A stretch of DNA of 64,000 bases from Kribbella italica. Lineage in GTDB: Bacteria > Actinomycetota > Actinomycetes > Propionibacteriales > Kribbellaceae. The stretch spans positions 1,302,001-1,366,000 of the forward strand of contig NZ_JACHMY010000001.1 of the NCBI RefSeq assembly GCF_014205135.1. Reading direction: 5' to 3'. The notes beneath the pieces were generated by a model. It was not told the origin of the DNA. It was given only the letters and a program-made list of their open reading frames with translations, and ran no database searches. The position numbers were made by a program, and so were the translations under genes. Each line of letters starts with the position of its first letter. Positions within the stretch are counted from its first letter, which is position 1. Positions 1-8,416 of the stretch are shown here, in pieces.

Positions 1-4
1 ACCC

Positions 5-1264
5 TTGCCCAGACCCCGGCGACTTCTCGCTGCCGTGACCACCCTCGCGATCACCACCTCGTCGCTCGTCCTGAGCGCCGGTACGGCCTCGGCCAACGAT
101 CACTACAGCAGTATCGAGTCCGCCGCGGCCTCCAACGTCGACTGGATGAGCCGAGTCCCCGGCGACGTCACCCTCGACAAGCTCTCGGTGCCCGGCACCC
201 ATGACAGCCTGGCGCTGTGCGGGATCTCCGGTGAGGACGGCAGCTGCGAAGCGATCACCACCAGCATCACCAAGACCCAGGAGAACCACGGGTACAGCGC
301 GGAGACGCTGACCACCCAGCTCACCGCCGGCATCCGCGCCCTCGACATCCGCGTTCGCGTGGACAAGGGCGAGGCCGGGGTGAGCTTCACGGTGCACCAC
401 GGCGCGTTCTATCAGCGGGCGAACTTCGCCGACGTCCTGACGAAGGTGCGGGCCTTCCTCGCCGCGCATCCGCGGGAGACGATCCTGCTGCACCTCAAGG
501 CCGAGTGCACCGGTGAGGCCGGGTCCTGCAGCGACGCCGGCGGTTACGGGAACGACGAGTGGCGCCGGAAGACGCTGCGGTCGTACCTGGAAGGCAAGGC
601 GTACACCGGGAACGGTGACGAGTCGAACCCGGCGACCAACTGGAGCAGTCTGTTCTGGGCGCCGTCGGTGACCGGCGACAGCCAGGCCGACACCCCGAAG
701 CTCAGCGAGACGCGCGGCAAGATCGTGCTGGCGGGGTACCGCGGCGTCCGCGGCGGGATCTACTCGGGCTACGGGCTCAAGGTCCCCTACCCCGGGGGTG
801 GGTCCAACGACGAGTGGGTCCAGGACGACTACCAGGTCAGCGACGTCAGCTCCATCGACGACAAGTGGGAGAAGGTTCGTACCCACCTGCGCCGGACGAA
901 CGGCGTGTGGGACCTCACCCGGCCGGGCGAGAAGGAGCACGTCCACCAGCCGGACTCGATGTACGTGAACTACACCAGCGGCACCGGTTCGGGGGCGCAT
1001 CCGTTCACCGTGGCCGGCGGCACGCCGACCGTCACCGGGGTCAACGAGTTCCTGATCCAGTGTCTGCGCGGCAGCAGCGACCGCTGTCCCGAGTTCTACC
1101 CCGGCCGCGACGAGAAGTTCGGTGGTCAGCCGTCGATGACGCGGACCGGCGTGATCATGATGGACTTCCCCGGCGGTGGCCTGATCGACGAGATCGTCGA
1201 GCGCAACCCGACCGGTCCCGATCCGGTGGACGACAACGGAAGAACGTTCCGTGGTCCAAGGTGA
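5..1264 (+). CDS. Secreted phosphatidylinositol-specific phospholipase C-like protein (PLC X domain)
   Basis: Likely cleaves phosphatidylinositol lipids outside the cell. Residues 1-30 form a signal peptide (arginines, hydrophobic stretch, ending ASA before ND). Family-type histidines lie in GTHDS (H66) and HHGAF (H131/H132), with LDIR between them, as in bacterial PI-PLC X domains. The start used is a TTG at base 5. Upstream sequence is missing, so a longer N-terminus cannot be excluded. The length (419 aa) is somewhat above the usual 300-400 aa for secreted bacterial PI-PLCs. It is followed on the same strand by hisF, 121 bases away, with no functional link evident. Substrate specificity is inferred from the family only. 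Confidence 0.82.
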   Translation: MPRPRRLLAAVTTLAITTSSLVLSAGTASANDHYSSIESAAASNVDWMSRVPGDVTLDKLSVPGTHDSLALCGISGEDGSCEAITTSITKTQENHGYSAETLTTQLTAGIRALDIRVRVDKGEAGVSFTVHHGAFYQRANFADVLTKVRAFLAAHPRETILLHLKAECTGEAGSCSDAGGYGNDEWRRKTLRSYLEGKAYTGNGDESNPATNWSSLFWAPSVTGDSQADTPKLSETRGKIVLAGYRGVRGGIYSGYGLKVPYPGGGSNDEWVQDDYQVSDVSSIDDKWEKVRTHLRRTNGVWDLTRPGEKEHVHQPDSMYVNYTSGTGSGAHPFTVAGGTPTVTGVNEFLIQCLRGSSDRCPEFYPGRDEKFGGQPSMTRTGVIMMDFPGGGLIDEIVERNPTGPDPVDDNGRTFRGPR

Positions 1265-1385
1265 CGCACCTCAACCACGCGTTCTCCTCGGCGGCGGTCG
1301 ACAAGATCTCGGTCGGAGCTCGGCAGCGTAGGTGCCTGGAGGGCGGATGCGGTCCGTTCTGGACTTCCTCGCTAGCCTTGTCCCC

Positions 1386-2147
1386 GTGACTCTCGCCGTG
1401 CGTGTGATTCCCTGCCTGGACGTCGATGCCGGGCGGGTGGTCAAGGGGGTCAACTTCGTCAACCTGCGCGACGCCGGCGACCCGCTCGAGATGGCCAAGC
1501 TGTACGACGCCGAGGGCGCCGACGAGCTGACCTTTCTCGACATCACCGCGTCGTCGGGATCCCGCGAGACGACGTACGACGTGGTCGGGCGGACCGCCGA
1601 GCAGGTGTTCATCCCGCTCACCGTCGGCGGGGGTGTGCGCGAGGCCGCGGACGTGGACCGGCTGCTCCGGGCCGGCGCGGACAAGGTCGGCATCAACACC
1701 GGCGCGATCCACCGGCCCGCGGTGATCGAGGAGATCGCGCACCGGTTCGGCAACCAGGTGCTCGTGCTGTCGCTCGACGCCCGGCGGTCGGCCGAGCAGC
1801 CGAGTGGGTTCGAGGTGACCACGCACGGCGGGCGGAAGTCGGCCGGGCTGGACGCGATCGAGTGGGCCCGCAAGGGCGCCGAGCTCGGCGCGGGCGAGAT
1901 CCTGCTGAACTCGATGGATGCCGACGGCACCAAACAGGGCTTCGACCTGGAACTGATCCGCGCGGTCCGCGCCGTGGTCGACGTCCCGCTGATCGCCAGC
2001 GGGGGAGCGGGTGCGCCCGAGCACTTCCCGCCCGCCGTCGAGGCCGGCGCCGACGCGCTGCTCGCCGCGAGCGTCTTCCACTTCGGCGACCTGCGGATCG
2101 CCGACGTCAAGAAGGCCCTCCGCGACGCCGGCATCGTGGTCCGGTGA
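1386..2147 (+). CDS. hisF: Imidazole glycerol phosphate synthase cyclase subunit HisF
   Basis: Synthase half of the HisF-HisH enzyme, which makes imidazole glycerol phosphate and AICAR in histidine biosynthesis. The start is a GTG giving [20 protein letters not shown], the family's canonical N-terminus; an in-frame GTG at 1332 would add 18 unlikely residues. Family motifs include the N-terminal CLDVD catalytic aspartate, [16 protein letters not shown] (second catalytic aspartate) and IASGGAG, all on the (beta/alpha)8 fold. At 253 aa it has the normal length. A TAGCCT hexamer lies 7 bases before the GTG with no Shine-Dalgarno, suggesting a leaderless mRNA. The other his genes are not adjacent; hisI is 24 kb downstream. 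Confidence 0.97.
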   Translation: MTLAVRVIPCLDVDAGRVVKGVNFVNLRDAGDPLEMAKLYDAEGADELTFLDITASSGSRETTYDVVGRTAEQVFIPLTVGGGVREAADVDRLLRAGADKVGINTGAIHRPAVIEEIAHRFGNQVLVLSLDARRSAEQPSGFEVTTHGGRKSAGLDAIEWARKGAELGAGEILLNSMDADGTKQGFDLELIRAVRAVVDVPLIASGGAGAPEHFPPAVEAGADALLAASVFHFGDLRIADVKKALRDAGIVVR

Positions 2148-2812
2148 ACGAAATGGTTGCCCAGCGCCCCGAACCGAAAGCCGGTACGACGCCCGCCCGC
2201 GGCACCGCAGGCGCTCCCCCCGCCGGAACTCCGGTGGGCGGGGGCCAGTCGGGCGGGACTCCGGCCGGCTCTGCTGCCGGTACGACGCCTGCTCGCGGCG
2301 CCGCCGCTACCCCTGTCCCCGGGGGACCGGTGGGCGCCGGGCCCACGACCGGCCACGCCACCGGGCGTCCACCCGAGCTGATCGCCGACGTCGAGCAGGA
2401 GCTCTCGATCCTGCTTCGTCGCGCGCGGTCCGCGCAGATGCTGCTGGCGCGCCGGGTGCACCCAGAGATGGACGCCGCCGGCTACGCCCTGATCTCCCAG
2501 ATCGACCTCGGGACGGCGGGCGGCGGCGCCGGCGTACGGGCCTCTGATGTCGCGCAGGCGCTCGGCCTCGACAAGTCGACGGTCAGCCGGGGTCTGTCCC
2601 AGCTCGAGACCCTCGGGCTGATCGAGCGCATCGGCGACCCCGACGACGGCCGCGCCCGGCTGCTCCGGATGACCACCGCCGGCGCCGAGCGGTACGGCGC
2701 GATGCGCGCCCAGCGCCAGGCCGAGTTCCGCGCCATCCTCGACCGCTGGGACAGCACCGACCTGACCGACCTGGCCCGTCTGCTCGGCCGCCTCAACACC
2801 GACCTGAGCTGA
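2144..2812 (+). CDS. MarR-family transcriptional regulator with Pro/Gly/Thr-rich N-terminal extension
   Basis: Winged-helix DNA-binding protein. The MarR domain occupies roughly residues 75-222; the recognition region reads [20 protein letters not shown] and the wing holds [10 protein letters not shown]. The first ~70 residues are a low-complexity Pro/Ala/Gly/Thr-rich tail unusual for MarR proteins, probably disordered. The GTG at 2144 overlaps the hisF stop; an ATG at 2153 is an alternative. Because it is fused translationally to hisF by overlap, it may be cotranscribed with it. The next gene is a second, unlike MarR protein with its own promoter. Ligand and targets are unknown. Confidence 0.85.
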   Translation: MNEMVAQRPEPKAGTTPARGTAGAPPAGTPVGGGQSGGTPAGSAAGTTPARGAAATPVPGGPVGAGPTTGHATGRPPELIADVEQELSILLRRARSAQMLLARRVHPEMDAAGYALISQIDLGTAGGGAGVRASDVAQALGLDKSTVSRGLSQLETLGLIERIGDPDDGRARLLRMTTAGAERYGAMRAQRQAEFRAILDRWDSTDLTDLARLLGRLNTDLS

Positions 2813-2855
2813 CTCTCACCCTCCGTAGTCACCAGCCCACCCCGCGCACAGATGG

Positions 2856-2887
2856 TTGTGGAAACCAACTATTCAAGTATATAGTTG
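2856..2887 (+). promoter_or_regulatory. Promoter with overlapping palindromic operator for the marR-MFS operon
   Basis: TTGTGG (2856-2861) and TATAGT (2880-2885) are spaced 18 bases, and the ATG at 2892 begins 6 bases after the -10, giving a probable leaderless transcript. Arms CAACTAT (2866-2872) and ATAGTTG (2881-2887) form an inverted repeat with an 8-base centre that covers the spacer and the -10. That is the expected position for an autorepressing MarR protein. Binding by the downstream gene product is inferred. Confidence 0.7.
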
Positions 2888-2891
2888 GGTT

Positions 2892-3404
2892 ATGCAACTA
2901 GCCCAGCAAGCCTCTGTCCCGGAGGTTGAACGGGACACGCCGGCGCAGGACGTTCTCGAGGGCGTCAGCTCTCTGATCCGCGCCGTGCGGTGTATCGAGC
3001 ACCGGCACCTGTGGCCCGACTCCGGGCTGCGGCGGGCCGACGCGAGCGTGCTGAAGGTCCTGGCCAAGGACGGCGAGCAGCGCGGCGGCGAGATCGCGAC
3101 GAAGCTCGGCGTCGACGCGTCCGTCGTGAGCCGACAGCTGACCACGCTCGAAGCCGACGGCCTGGTGAGCCGTCGGCCCGATCCCGCCGACGCCAGGGTC
3201 TCCCTGGTCGCGCTGTCGCCGATCGGGCGGCAGCGCCTCGAGGCCCTGTACGCCGGCTACACCCGGCACCTGCGATCGGCCCTGGCCGACTGGAACGACG
3301 ACGACATGGCAGCCGCCGCCGAGACCCTGCGCAAGGTGGCCGGCGCCGTCACCGCGGCTGCCACGTCCGTGAGGCGTCCCACCACTTCGACTGGAGAAAG
3401 ATGA
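2892..3404 (+). CDS. MarR-family regulator of the adjacent drug-efflux MFS
   Basis: 170-aa winged-helix repressor. The helix-turn-helix reads GGEIATKLGVDASVVSRQL and the wing RRPDPADARV, typical MarR. ATG 2892 is preferred over a TTG at 2856 because the -10 element sits 6 bases before it and there is no Shine-Dalgarno. The stop overlaps the start of the MFS transporter (ATGA), so both are translated from one mRNA. The palindrome over the promoter fits autorepression relieved by a drug-like ligand, the usual arrangement for MarR/EmrB pairs. The ligand is unknown. Confidence 0.9.
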   Translation: MQLAQQASVPEVERDTPAQDVLEGVSSLIRAVRCIEHRHLWPDSGLRRADASVLKVLAKDGEQRGGEIATKLGVDASVVSRQLTTLEADGLVSRRPDPADARVSLVALSPIGRQRLEALYAGYTRHLRSALADWNDDDMAAAAETLRKVAGAVTAAATSVRRPTTSTGER

Positions 3405-4978
3405 CTGTCACCGAGACCCGGCCGGCTCCTGCCGCGCCGGAACTCACCCACCGCGAGATCCTCGAGATCCTGGTCGGGCTGCTCGCCGCGCTGTTCACGG
3501 CGATGCTCAGCTCGACCATCGTCAGCAACGCCCTGCCGACGATCACCGCAGACCTCCAGGGCAGCCAGACGCAGTACACCTGGGTCCTCACCGCGAGCCT
3601 GCTCGCGACGACCGTGTCCACCCCGATCTGGGGCAAGCTGTCGGACCTGATGAGCAAGAAGCTGCTGGTGCAGCTGGCGATCTCGTTGTTCGTGGTCGGC
3701 TCCGCGCTGGCCGGCATGGCGCACAGCATGGCGTTCCTGATCGGCGCGCGCGTCCTGCAGGGCCTGGCGATGGGCGGCCTGATGGCGCTCGCGCAGGCGA
3801 TCATCGGCGCGGCGATCCCGCCCCGCAGCCGCGGCCGGTACTCCGGCTACATGGGCGCGGTGATGGCGGTCGCGACCGTCAGCGGTCCGCTCATCGGCGG
3901 TGTCATCGTCGACACCAGCTGGCTCGGGTGGCGCTGGTGCTTCTACGTCTGCGTCCCGCTGGCCGTCGTCAGCCTCGTCGTACTGCAGAAGTACCTGCAC
4001 CTGCCGGTGATCAAGCGCCGCGTGCAGATGGACTACCTCGGCGCGATCCTGATCAGCGCCGCCGCGAGCCTCCCGCTGATCTGGGTGACCTTCGCCGGTC
4101 ACGACTTCGGCTGGATCTCCTGGCAGTCGGCGCTGTTCGTCGGCGGTACCGCGGTGCTCGCCGTGCTCGCCGTGTTCGTGGAGACCCGGGCGGCCGAGCC
4201 GCTGGTTCCGCTGAAGGTCGTCCGCGAGCGGACCACCGCGCTGGCGATCGTGGCCAGCCTGTCGGTCGGCGTCGCGATGTTCGGCAGCGCGCTGTTCCTC
4301 GGCCAGTACTTCCAGATCGCCCGCGGCTACAGCCCGACCGAGGCCGGACTGCTGACCATCCCGATGATGCTCGGTTCGTTCGTCGGCTCGGTGGGTTCGG
4401 GCCAGATGATCACCCGCTACGGCAAGTGGAAGCGCTACCTGATCGCCGGCGGCGTACTGCTCGTCGCGGGCCTCGTCGTCCTCGGCACGATCGACCACAC
4501 CAGCCCGTACTGGTACGTCGGCCTCGGCATGCTGTCGATGGGCATCGGCATGGGCATGATGATGCAGAACCTGGTGCTCGCGGTGCAGAACACCGTCGAC
4601 GTCAGCCAGATCGGTGCGTCGAGCGCGTCGGTCTCGTTCTTCCGCAGCCTCGGCGGTGCGGTCGGCGTCTCGGTCCTCGGCGCGGTCCTCGCGACGCGGG
4701 TCAAGGACCTGCTGATCGAGGGCGTGCTGCACGGCCCGGGTGGAGCTGCCGCGGCCGGCAAGCTCCAGGACGGCAGCGGTACGAGCCTCCTCGACGTCAA
4801 CCACCTGCCGCCGCAGCTCGCCGAGCTCGTCCGGCAGTCGTACGGCGACGCCACCGGTCGCATCTTCCTGATCGCCGCCGCGTGCGCGCTGGTCAGCCTG
4901 ATCGCGGTCTTCTTCATCAAGGAGGTCCCCCTGAGGACCACGGTGGCGAAGCTCGAAGAACCGATCGAACTCGACTAG
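3401..4978 (+). CDS. DHA2-type (EmrB/QacA-like) MFS multidrug efflux transporter
   Basis: Predicted proton-driven exporter of hydrophobic drugs in the inner membrane, 525 aa with about 14 hydrophobic segments, the size and count of the DHA2 family. The N-terminal membrane segment carries STIVSNALPTI, like motif D1 of this family. The loop after TM2 has GKLSDLMSKK (motif A), and the motif C region contains VSGPLIGG. The gene overlaps the upstream marR by four bases, so it is probably the repressor's main target. Its end is followed by two strong hairpins shared with the convergent MFS gene. Substrate is not predictable. Confidence 0.92.
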   Translation: MTVTETRPAPAAPELTHREILEILVGLLAALFTAMLSSTIVSNALPTITADLQGSQTQYTWVLTASLLATTVSTPIWGKLSDLMSKKLLVQLAISLFVVGSALAGMAHSMAFLIGARVLQGLAMGGLMALAQAIIGAAIPPRSRGRYSGYMGAVMAVATVSGPLIGGVIVDTSWLGWRWCFYVCVPLAVVSLVVLQKYLHLPVIKRRVQMDYLGAILISAAASLPLIWVTFAGHDFGWISWQSALFVGGTAVLAVLAVFVETRAAEPLVPLKVVRERTTALAIVASLSVGVAMFGSALFLGQYFQIARGYSPTEAGLLTIPMMLGSFVGSVGSGQMITRYGKWKRYLIAGGVLLVAGLVVLGTIDHTSPYWYVGLGMLSMGIGMGMMMQNLVLAVQNTVDVSQIGASSASVSFFRSLGGAVGVSVLGAVLATRVKDLLIEGVLHGPGGAAAAGKLQDGSGTSLLDVNHLPPQLAELVRQSYGDATGRIFLIAAACALVSLIAVFFIKEVPLRTTVAKLEEPIELD

Positions 4979-4990
4979 TCACCGGTCACC

Positions 4991-5030
4991 CAACAAGTAC
5001 CAGCCACCTCTCGGGGGCTGGTACTTGTTG
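4991..5030. terminator. 15-bp perfect hairpin between convergent genes
   Basis: CAACAAGTACCAGCC (4991-5005) pairs exactly with GGCTGGTACTTGTTG (5016-5030) around a 10-base loop. It lies 13 bases after the stop of the plus-strand MFS gene and before the end of the minus-strand MFS gene, so it can end transcripts from both sides. No U-tract follows. Confidence 0.75.
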
Positions 5031-5043
5031 ACTCAGCACCTAC

Positions 5044-5078
5044 CAAGTACCAGCCACCGATCAGGTGGCTGGTATTTG
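5044..5078. terminator. Second hairpin of the same sequence family
   Basis: CAAGTACCAGCCACC (5044-5058) pairs with GGTGGCTGGTATTTG (5064-5078) with one G-T mismatch and a 5-base loop. It repeats the core of the hairpin just upstream, giving a tandem pair that probably insulates the two convergent MFS genes. Confidence 0.7.
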
Positions 5079-5093
5079 TTGTGGTGGTGCTGC

Positions 5094-6377
5094 TCAGACC
5101 TTGCTTGTACTTGTCAGCAGAACACCTTCTGGTGGCTGCAGGTCGTCCAAGGTCTTGGTGCTGATGATCGGAGACCGCAGCAACCAGAACACCGAGAATG
5201 CTCCTCCGACACCCGAGATGATCAACGTCTCCCGCACCCCGATCCACGTCCCCAGCGCACCACCGACCACCGCACCCAGCGGCCGTACGCCGTAGTTGAT
5301 GCTCGCGAACGCACCGACCACCCGGCTCCGCATGTGGTCGTGCATGACGGCGGCCTGCAGCGAGTTGAGCGGGACGTCGAAGCACATCACCGCGAACGAC
5401 CCGATGAACTCGGCCGCCGCGAGCACTCCCGCCCGGGCCCAGAACGGTCCGCCCCCGAGCACCAGGACAGCCATCGAGGCCGGGAAGACCACCGAGGCGA
5501 CGGCGATCAGGCGGCCGGCGCCGATCAGGCGTGCCAGGGGAGCGGCGGCGATCGCGCCGAGCAGGCCGCCGGACGCTCCGATGCCGAACGCGACGCCGAT
5601 GGCCCCGGCGGACAGTCCGAGGTTCCGGCTGGCGAACAGCACCAGCAGCGCCATCCCGATCATGTTGAAGAAGTTCACCGTCGTCGCGCAGCCGAGGCTG
5701 GCGCGCAGGTACGGGTGCCGCATCAGGTACCGCATGCCTTCGCCCGCCCGCCGCCACAGCGACTCGGTCGTCTCGTCGGCCGCGCCCGGTTCGACCTTCA
5801 GGCGCGAGACCTGGAACGCCGAGAACAGGAACGAGAACGCGTCCACGACGATCGCGACCGGCGCGGTCAGCCATTGCACGAGCACACCGCCGACGGCCGG
5901 CCCGGCCATGAACGAGAACGACCGCGTCGCCGACAGCTTGCTGTTCGCCTCCAGGAACTGCGCCCGCGGCACCACCCGGACGAAGAACGCCGCGTTGGCG
6001 GTGTTGAACACGACGTGCGCCGTACCGGCCAGGATCGCGATCACGTAGAGCTGACCGAGCGTCAGCACGTCCAGCCAGTACGCCGCCGGCAGCGACAGCA
6101 GCACGACGGTCCGGCTCAGGTCGGCCGCGATCATCAGCGGCCGCTTGTCGCGGTGCTGGTCGACCCAGGTCCCGATGAACAGCGACAGCAGGTTGGGCAG
6201 CCAGACCGCGGCGGTCAGGAGCCCGGTCTGGAAGGCGCTGGCGTCGAGCAGGGTGACGGCGATCAGCGGGAGCGCGAGCTCGCTGACCCGGTCGCCGAAC
6301 TCGGAGACGGCCTGCGCCGACCACAACGTCCGGAACTGCCGGTCGCGCAGCAGGCTGCTGGCGGACAAGGACTTCAT
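5094..6377 (-). CDS. MFS transporter (MFS_3, EntS-like exporter)
   Basis: 427-aa membrane protein with about 12 hydrophobic segments. The N-terminus LLRDRQFRTLWSAQAVSEFG followed by DRVSELALPL is the hallmark of the MFS_3 (transmembrane secretion effector) group, which includes siderophore and macrolide exporters. The loop WVDQHRDKRPL is the motif A equivalent. The ATG at 6377 has GAGG a few bases upstream. It lies 87 bases downstream of, and is probably cotranscribed with, an ArsR-type regulator, which may control it. A 17-base palindrome lies in the gap. Substrate unknown. Confidence 0.85.
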   Translation of the reverse strand: MKSLSASSLLRDRQFRTLWSAQAVSEFGDRVSELALPLIAVTLLDASAFQTGLLTAAVWLPNLLSLFIGTWVDQHRDKRPLMIAADLSRTVVLLSLPAAYWLDVLTLGQLYVIAILAGTAHVVFNTANAAFFVRVVPRAQFLEANSKLSATRSFSFMAGPAVGGVLVQWLTAPVAIVVDAFSFLFSAFQVSRLKVEPGAADETTESLWRRAGEGMRYLMRHPYLRASLGCATTVNFFNMIGMALLVLFASRNLGLSAGAIGVAFGIGASGGLLGAIAAAPLARLIGAGRLIAVASVVFPASMAVLVLGGGPFWARAGVLAAAEFIGSFAVMCFDVPLNSLQAAVMHDHMRSRVVGAFASINYGVRPLGAVVGGALGTWIGVRETLIISGVGGAFSVFWLLRSPIISTKTLDDLQPPEGVLLTSTSKV

Positions 6378-6396
6378 CGGGCCTCACTCGGTTCGG

Positions 6397-6413
6397 TCAG
6401 CCGGGCCGGCTGA
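6397..6413. repeat. Perfect 17-base palindrome between regulator and MFS gene
   Basis: TCAGCCGG, a central G, then CCGGCTGA. It sits 20 bases before the MFS start and 51 bases after the regulator stop. It could be an operator or a processing hairpin; the sequence does not decide. Confidence 0.5.
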
Positions 6414-6464
6414 ATCAGGGCAGGGGGCAGCGCCGTGGGGCGCTGCGGGCGGTACGGGAAAGAC

Positions 6465-7055
6465 TCAGGAGTCGGTTGCTTCCGGCAACAACATGCGGAG
6501 GTGCCGGACCGGACGGGCCTCTGCGGGCGCGCCGTGCGGACCACGCTGGACGTACGGCGCGAGCAGGTCCTCGATCGCGTTCTCCAGGGTTTCCAGCTCG
6601 TCCTGGGTGACGTGCAGCAGGGTGTTCGACCCGCCGCCGGCGCGGTTCCACTCAGGGTCGAGCCTGGGTTCGGTCTCGGCGAGCCAGTGCTGGGCGGCCT
6701 CGAGCGCCTGGTTCATCATCTCGGCGCGCAGCAGCCGGCCGGCCTCGGTGCCCTCGGGCGTGTCCGGCATCTCGTACCGGAACCCGCGAGCGGCCGCCTG
6801 CCACCACCGCTGCCGCCGGTCCCCGACGCCGTCCGGCGGTGGTCCGTCGGTGACCAGGCCGAAGCCGGCCAGGTGCCGCAGGTGCCAGCTGGTCACCGAC
6901 GGCGAGGCGCCGACATGCTCGGACAGCTGGGTCGCGGTCGCCGGGCCGTTCTTCTGCAGGTAGCTCAGCGCCGCCAGGCGGACGGGATGGGCCAGCGCCC
7001 GCATCGCCTGCGGGTCGGTGACCTCGAAGTCGCCGTACGGATTTCTGAGAGACAT
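6465..7055 (-). CDS. ArsR-type winged-helix regulator
   Basis: 196-aa protein with an N-terminal HTH_20/ArsR domain: ALAHPVRLAALSYL, then TQLSEHVGASPSVTSWHLRH as recognition helix. The rest (residues ~90-196) is a helical region rich in acidic and aromatic residues, seen in larger ArsR-like regulators rather than metal sensors; no cysteine metal site is visible. ATG 7055 is chosen because a -10 hexamer lies exactly 6 bases upstream and a longer reading adds 12 implausible residues. It is upstream of the MFS gene on the same strand and divergent from the sigma factor gene. Confidence 0.85.
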   Translation of the reverse strand: MSLRNPYGDFEVTDPQAMRALAHPVRLAALSYLQKNGPATATQLSEHVGASPSVTSWHLRHLAGFGLVTDGPPPDGVGDRRQRWWQAAARGFRYEMPDTPEGTEAGRLLRAEMMNQALEAAQHWLAETEPRLDPEWNRAGGGSNTLLHVTQDELETLENAIEDLLAPYVQRGPHGAPAEARPVRHLRMLLPEATDS

Positions 7056-7060
7056 GTTTC

Positions 7061-7091
7061 GAGAGTAATCTCTCACATCTCGCTGATGCAA
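7061..7091 (-). promoter_or_regulatory. Leaderless promoter and GAGAG/CTCTC operator of the arsR-MFS unit
   Basis: Read on the minus strand: TTGCAT (plus 7086-7091), 18 bases, TACTCT (plus 7062-7067), 6 bases, ATG. The palindrome GAGAGTAATCTCTC (7061-7074) overlaps the -10, a suitable autoregulatory operator for the ArsR protein. Repressor binding is inferred. Confidence 0.65.
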
Positions 7092-7105
7092 TACCTGGAA
7101 AAAGG

Positions 7106-7651
7106 ATGGAACCTGATCCGGTGGCAGCGCGTGTTAGCGGTGTGAGGCACAACGAGACCGACCCGAACGCGGAGGTCGCGGCGCTCTACGCCCGGACCTG
7201 GCCGCGGCTGATCGGTGTCCTGGTGTCGATCGGCGGGTCCCGCGCGGACGCCGAGGAGGTCGCGCAGGACGCGTACGTGAAGCTGCTCGGCCGCTGGGAC
7301 AGCATCCGCCGGTACGACGACCCGGAGGCCTGGGTCCGCGCGGTCGCCGTACGGACCCTGATCAGCAGGCTCCGGCGGCAGCAGGTCGCGCAGAAAGCCT
7401 CCGCCAAGTTGCTCGGGAGAACAGGAGAGGTCCGTGAACCGGACGGTGACGCACTCGACGTGGCGGCGGCGCTGGCCAGGATCCCACCGGCCCAGCGGGC
7501 AGTGGTGGTGCTGCACCACGTGATGGATCTACCGGTCGACCAGATCGCCGACGAACTGCAAGTGCCGCCGGGCACCGTGAAGTCCCGGCTGGCCAGGGCC
7601 CGCCAGGCCCTGGCCCCGATGCTGGCCGTCCAGGAGGTGCCCCATGGCTGA
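7106..7651 (+). CDS. ECF RNA polymerase sigma factor, SigE-type
   Basis: 181-aa extracytoplasmic-function sigma factor. Region 2 contains SRADAEEVAQDAYVKLLGRW (core and -10 contacts) and region 4 contains IPPAQRAVVVLHHVMDLPVD with a helix-turn-helix ending GTVKSRLARARQAL. This matches the SigE family common in actinobacteria. Start ATG 7106 follows AAAGG; GTG 7142 is an alternative. It overlaps the next gene by 8 bases, and that gene encodes a single-pass membrane protein likely to be its anti-sigma or signalling partner. Stimulus unknown. Confidence 0.92.
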   Translation: MEPDPVAARVSGVRHNETDPNAEVAALYARTWPRLIGVLVSIGGSRADAEEVAQDAYVKLLGRWDSIRRYDDPEAWVRAVAVRTLISRLRRQQVAQKASAKLLGRTGEVREPDGDALDVAAALARIPPAQRAVVVLHHVMDLPVDQIADELQVPPGTVKSRLARARQALAPMLAVQEVPHG

Positions 7652-8243
7652 GCTGAGGACCGACCTGCTCGTCGAGTACGTCGACGAGCAGACCCCCGAG
7701 CAGGCCCCGCCCTTCCAGGGCGTCGAGCGGGGAGCCCGCCGCCGCAAGCGGCAGCGCAACCTGCTGGCCGTCGCGACTGTGGTGGCAGTCGCGACGGTCG
7801 CCACGGTGGTCACCCAGGACGTCCAGCGCGGCGCCGAGCCGGCCGCCCCGATCAGTACGCCGACACTCGGCGTACTGGACGACGGGCCGCCGCCGGCCCA
7901 GTTCACGTTCGGTACCACCCTGATGCTGCTGCAGAAGGAGATCCCGGTGACGGCTGTGCGGCCGGTGCCCGGATCGCCTTCGGTCCTGCAGGTCGAGGCT
8001 CCCCGGTCCAGTGCGCCCGGGGAGGGGTGCTACCCGCACACCATGGTCCGCATCCTCGATCAGGACGCGACCACGGCCCGGATCGCGGCGTACCGCTACG
8101 TGGTGGCGCCGGACGAACCGGGCGGCGGAGAGTGCTCCAAGCCCCAGACCGGCCCGGTCAAGGTCGAACTCGACCTGCGGACCGCGATCGGTACCCGCCG
8201 CATCATCGCCGGCACCACCGGCGACCGGGTGCTACTGAACTGA
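7644..8243 (+). CDS. Single-pass membrane protein, candidate partner of the ECF sigma factor
   Basis: 199 aa. Residues 1-35 are cytoplasmic and end in a basic cluster (RRRKRQR); residues ~39-58 form one transmembrane helix; the remaining ~140 residues lie outside. No zinc-finger HxxxCxxC anti-sigma motif is present in the short cytoplasmic part, so an anti-sigma role rests only on gene order and topology. Two extracellular cysteines (in GCYPH and GECSK) could form a disulfide. Translationally coupled to the sigma gene. A strong hairpin overlaps its stop codon. Confidence 0.7.
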   Translation: MAELRTDLLVEYVDEQTPEQAPPFQGVERGARRRKRQRNLLAVATVVAVATVATVVTQDVQRGAEPAAPISTPTLGVLDDGPPPAQFTFGTTLMLLQKEIPVTAVRPVPGSPSVLQVEAPRSSAPGEGCYPHTMVRILDQDATTARIAAYRYVVAPDEPGGGECSKPQTGPVKVELDLRTAIGTRRIIAGTTGDRVLLN

Positions 8244-8286
8244 CGACCTCGCCGGGACGGACCGCGACCGCCCCGGCGAGGTCGTC
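8242..8286 (+). terminator. 15-bp hairpin at the end of the sigma factor operon
   Basis: GACGACCTCGCCGGG (8242-8256) pairs perfectly with CCCGGCGAGGTCGTC (8272-8286), loop 15 bases, no U-tract. The stem starts within the stop codon of the preceding gene. Confidence 0.7.
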
Positions 8287-8389
8287 GACCTAGTCTGATC
8301 GCCCAACGCTTGCGATCAGCGCCGCCTGTGGATAAACCCCGGCCGTCCTCACCCCACGCTTGTATCCTCAACGCGGAAGGAGCAAGGGG

Positions 8390-8416
8390 GCACTGGCGAA
8401 GTCGCCCAGTCAGTGC
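8390..8416 (-). terminator. Hairpin at the end of the first GNAT gene
   Basis: ACTGGCG (8392-8398) pairs with CGCC-C-AGT (8403-8410) around AAGT. An alternative pairing of GCACTG and CAGTGC encloses it. It overlaps the stop codon of the minus-strand GNAT gene. Confidence 0.5.

Noticed and set aside
1155..2081. Minus-strand open frames opposite hisF
   Set aside because: No ribosome sites, motifs or sensible composition; hisF explains the region.
8327..8335. TGTGGATAA, a perfect DnaA-box sequence
   Set aside because: A single isolated box in an ordinary intergenic region; no cluster, no AT-rich region and no dnaA/dnaN nearby, so not an origin.
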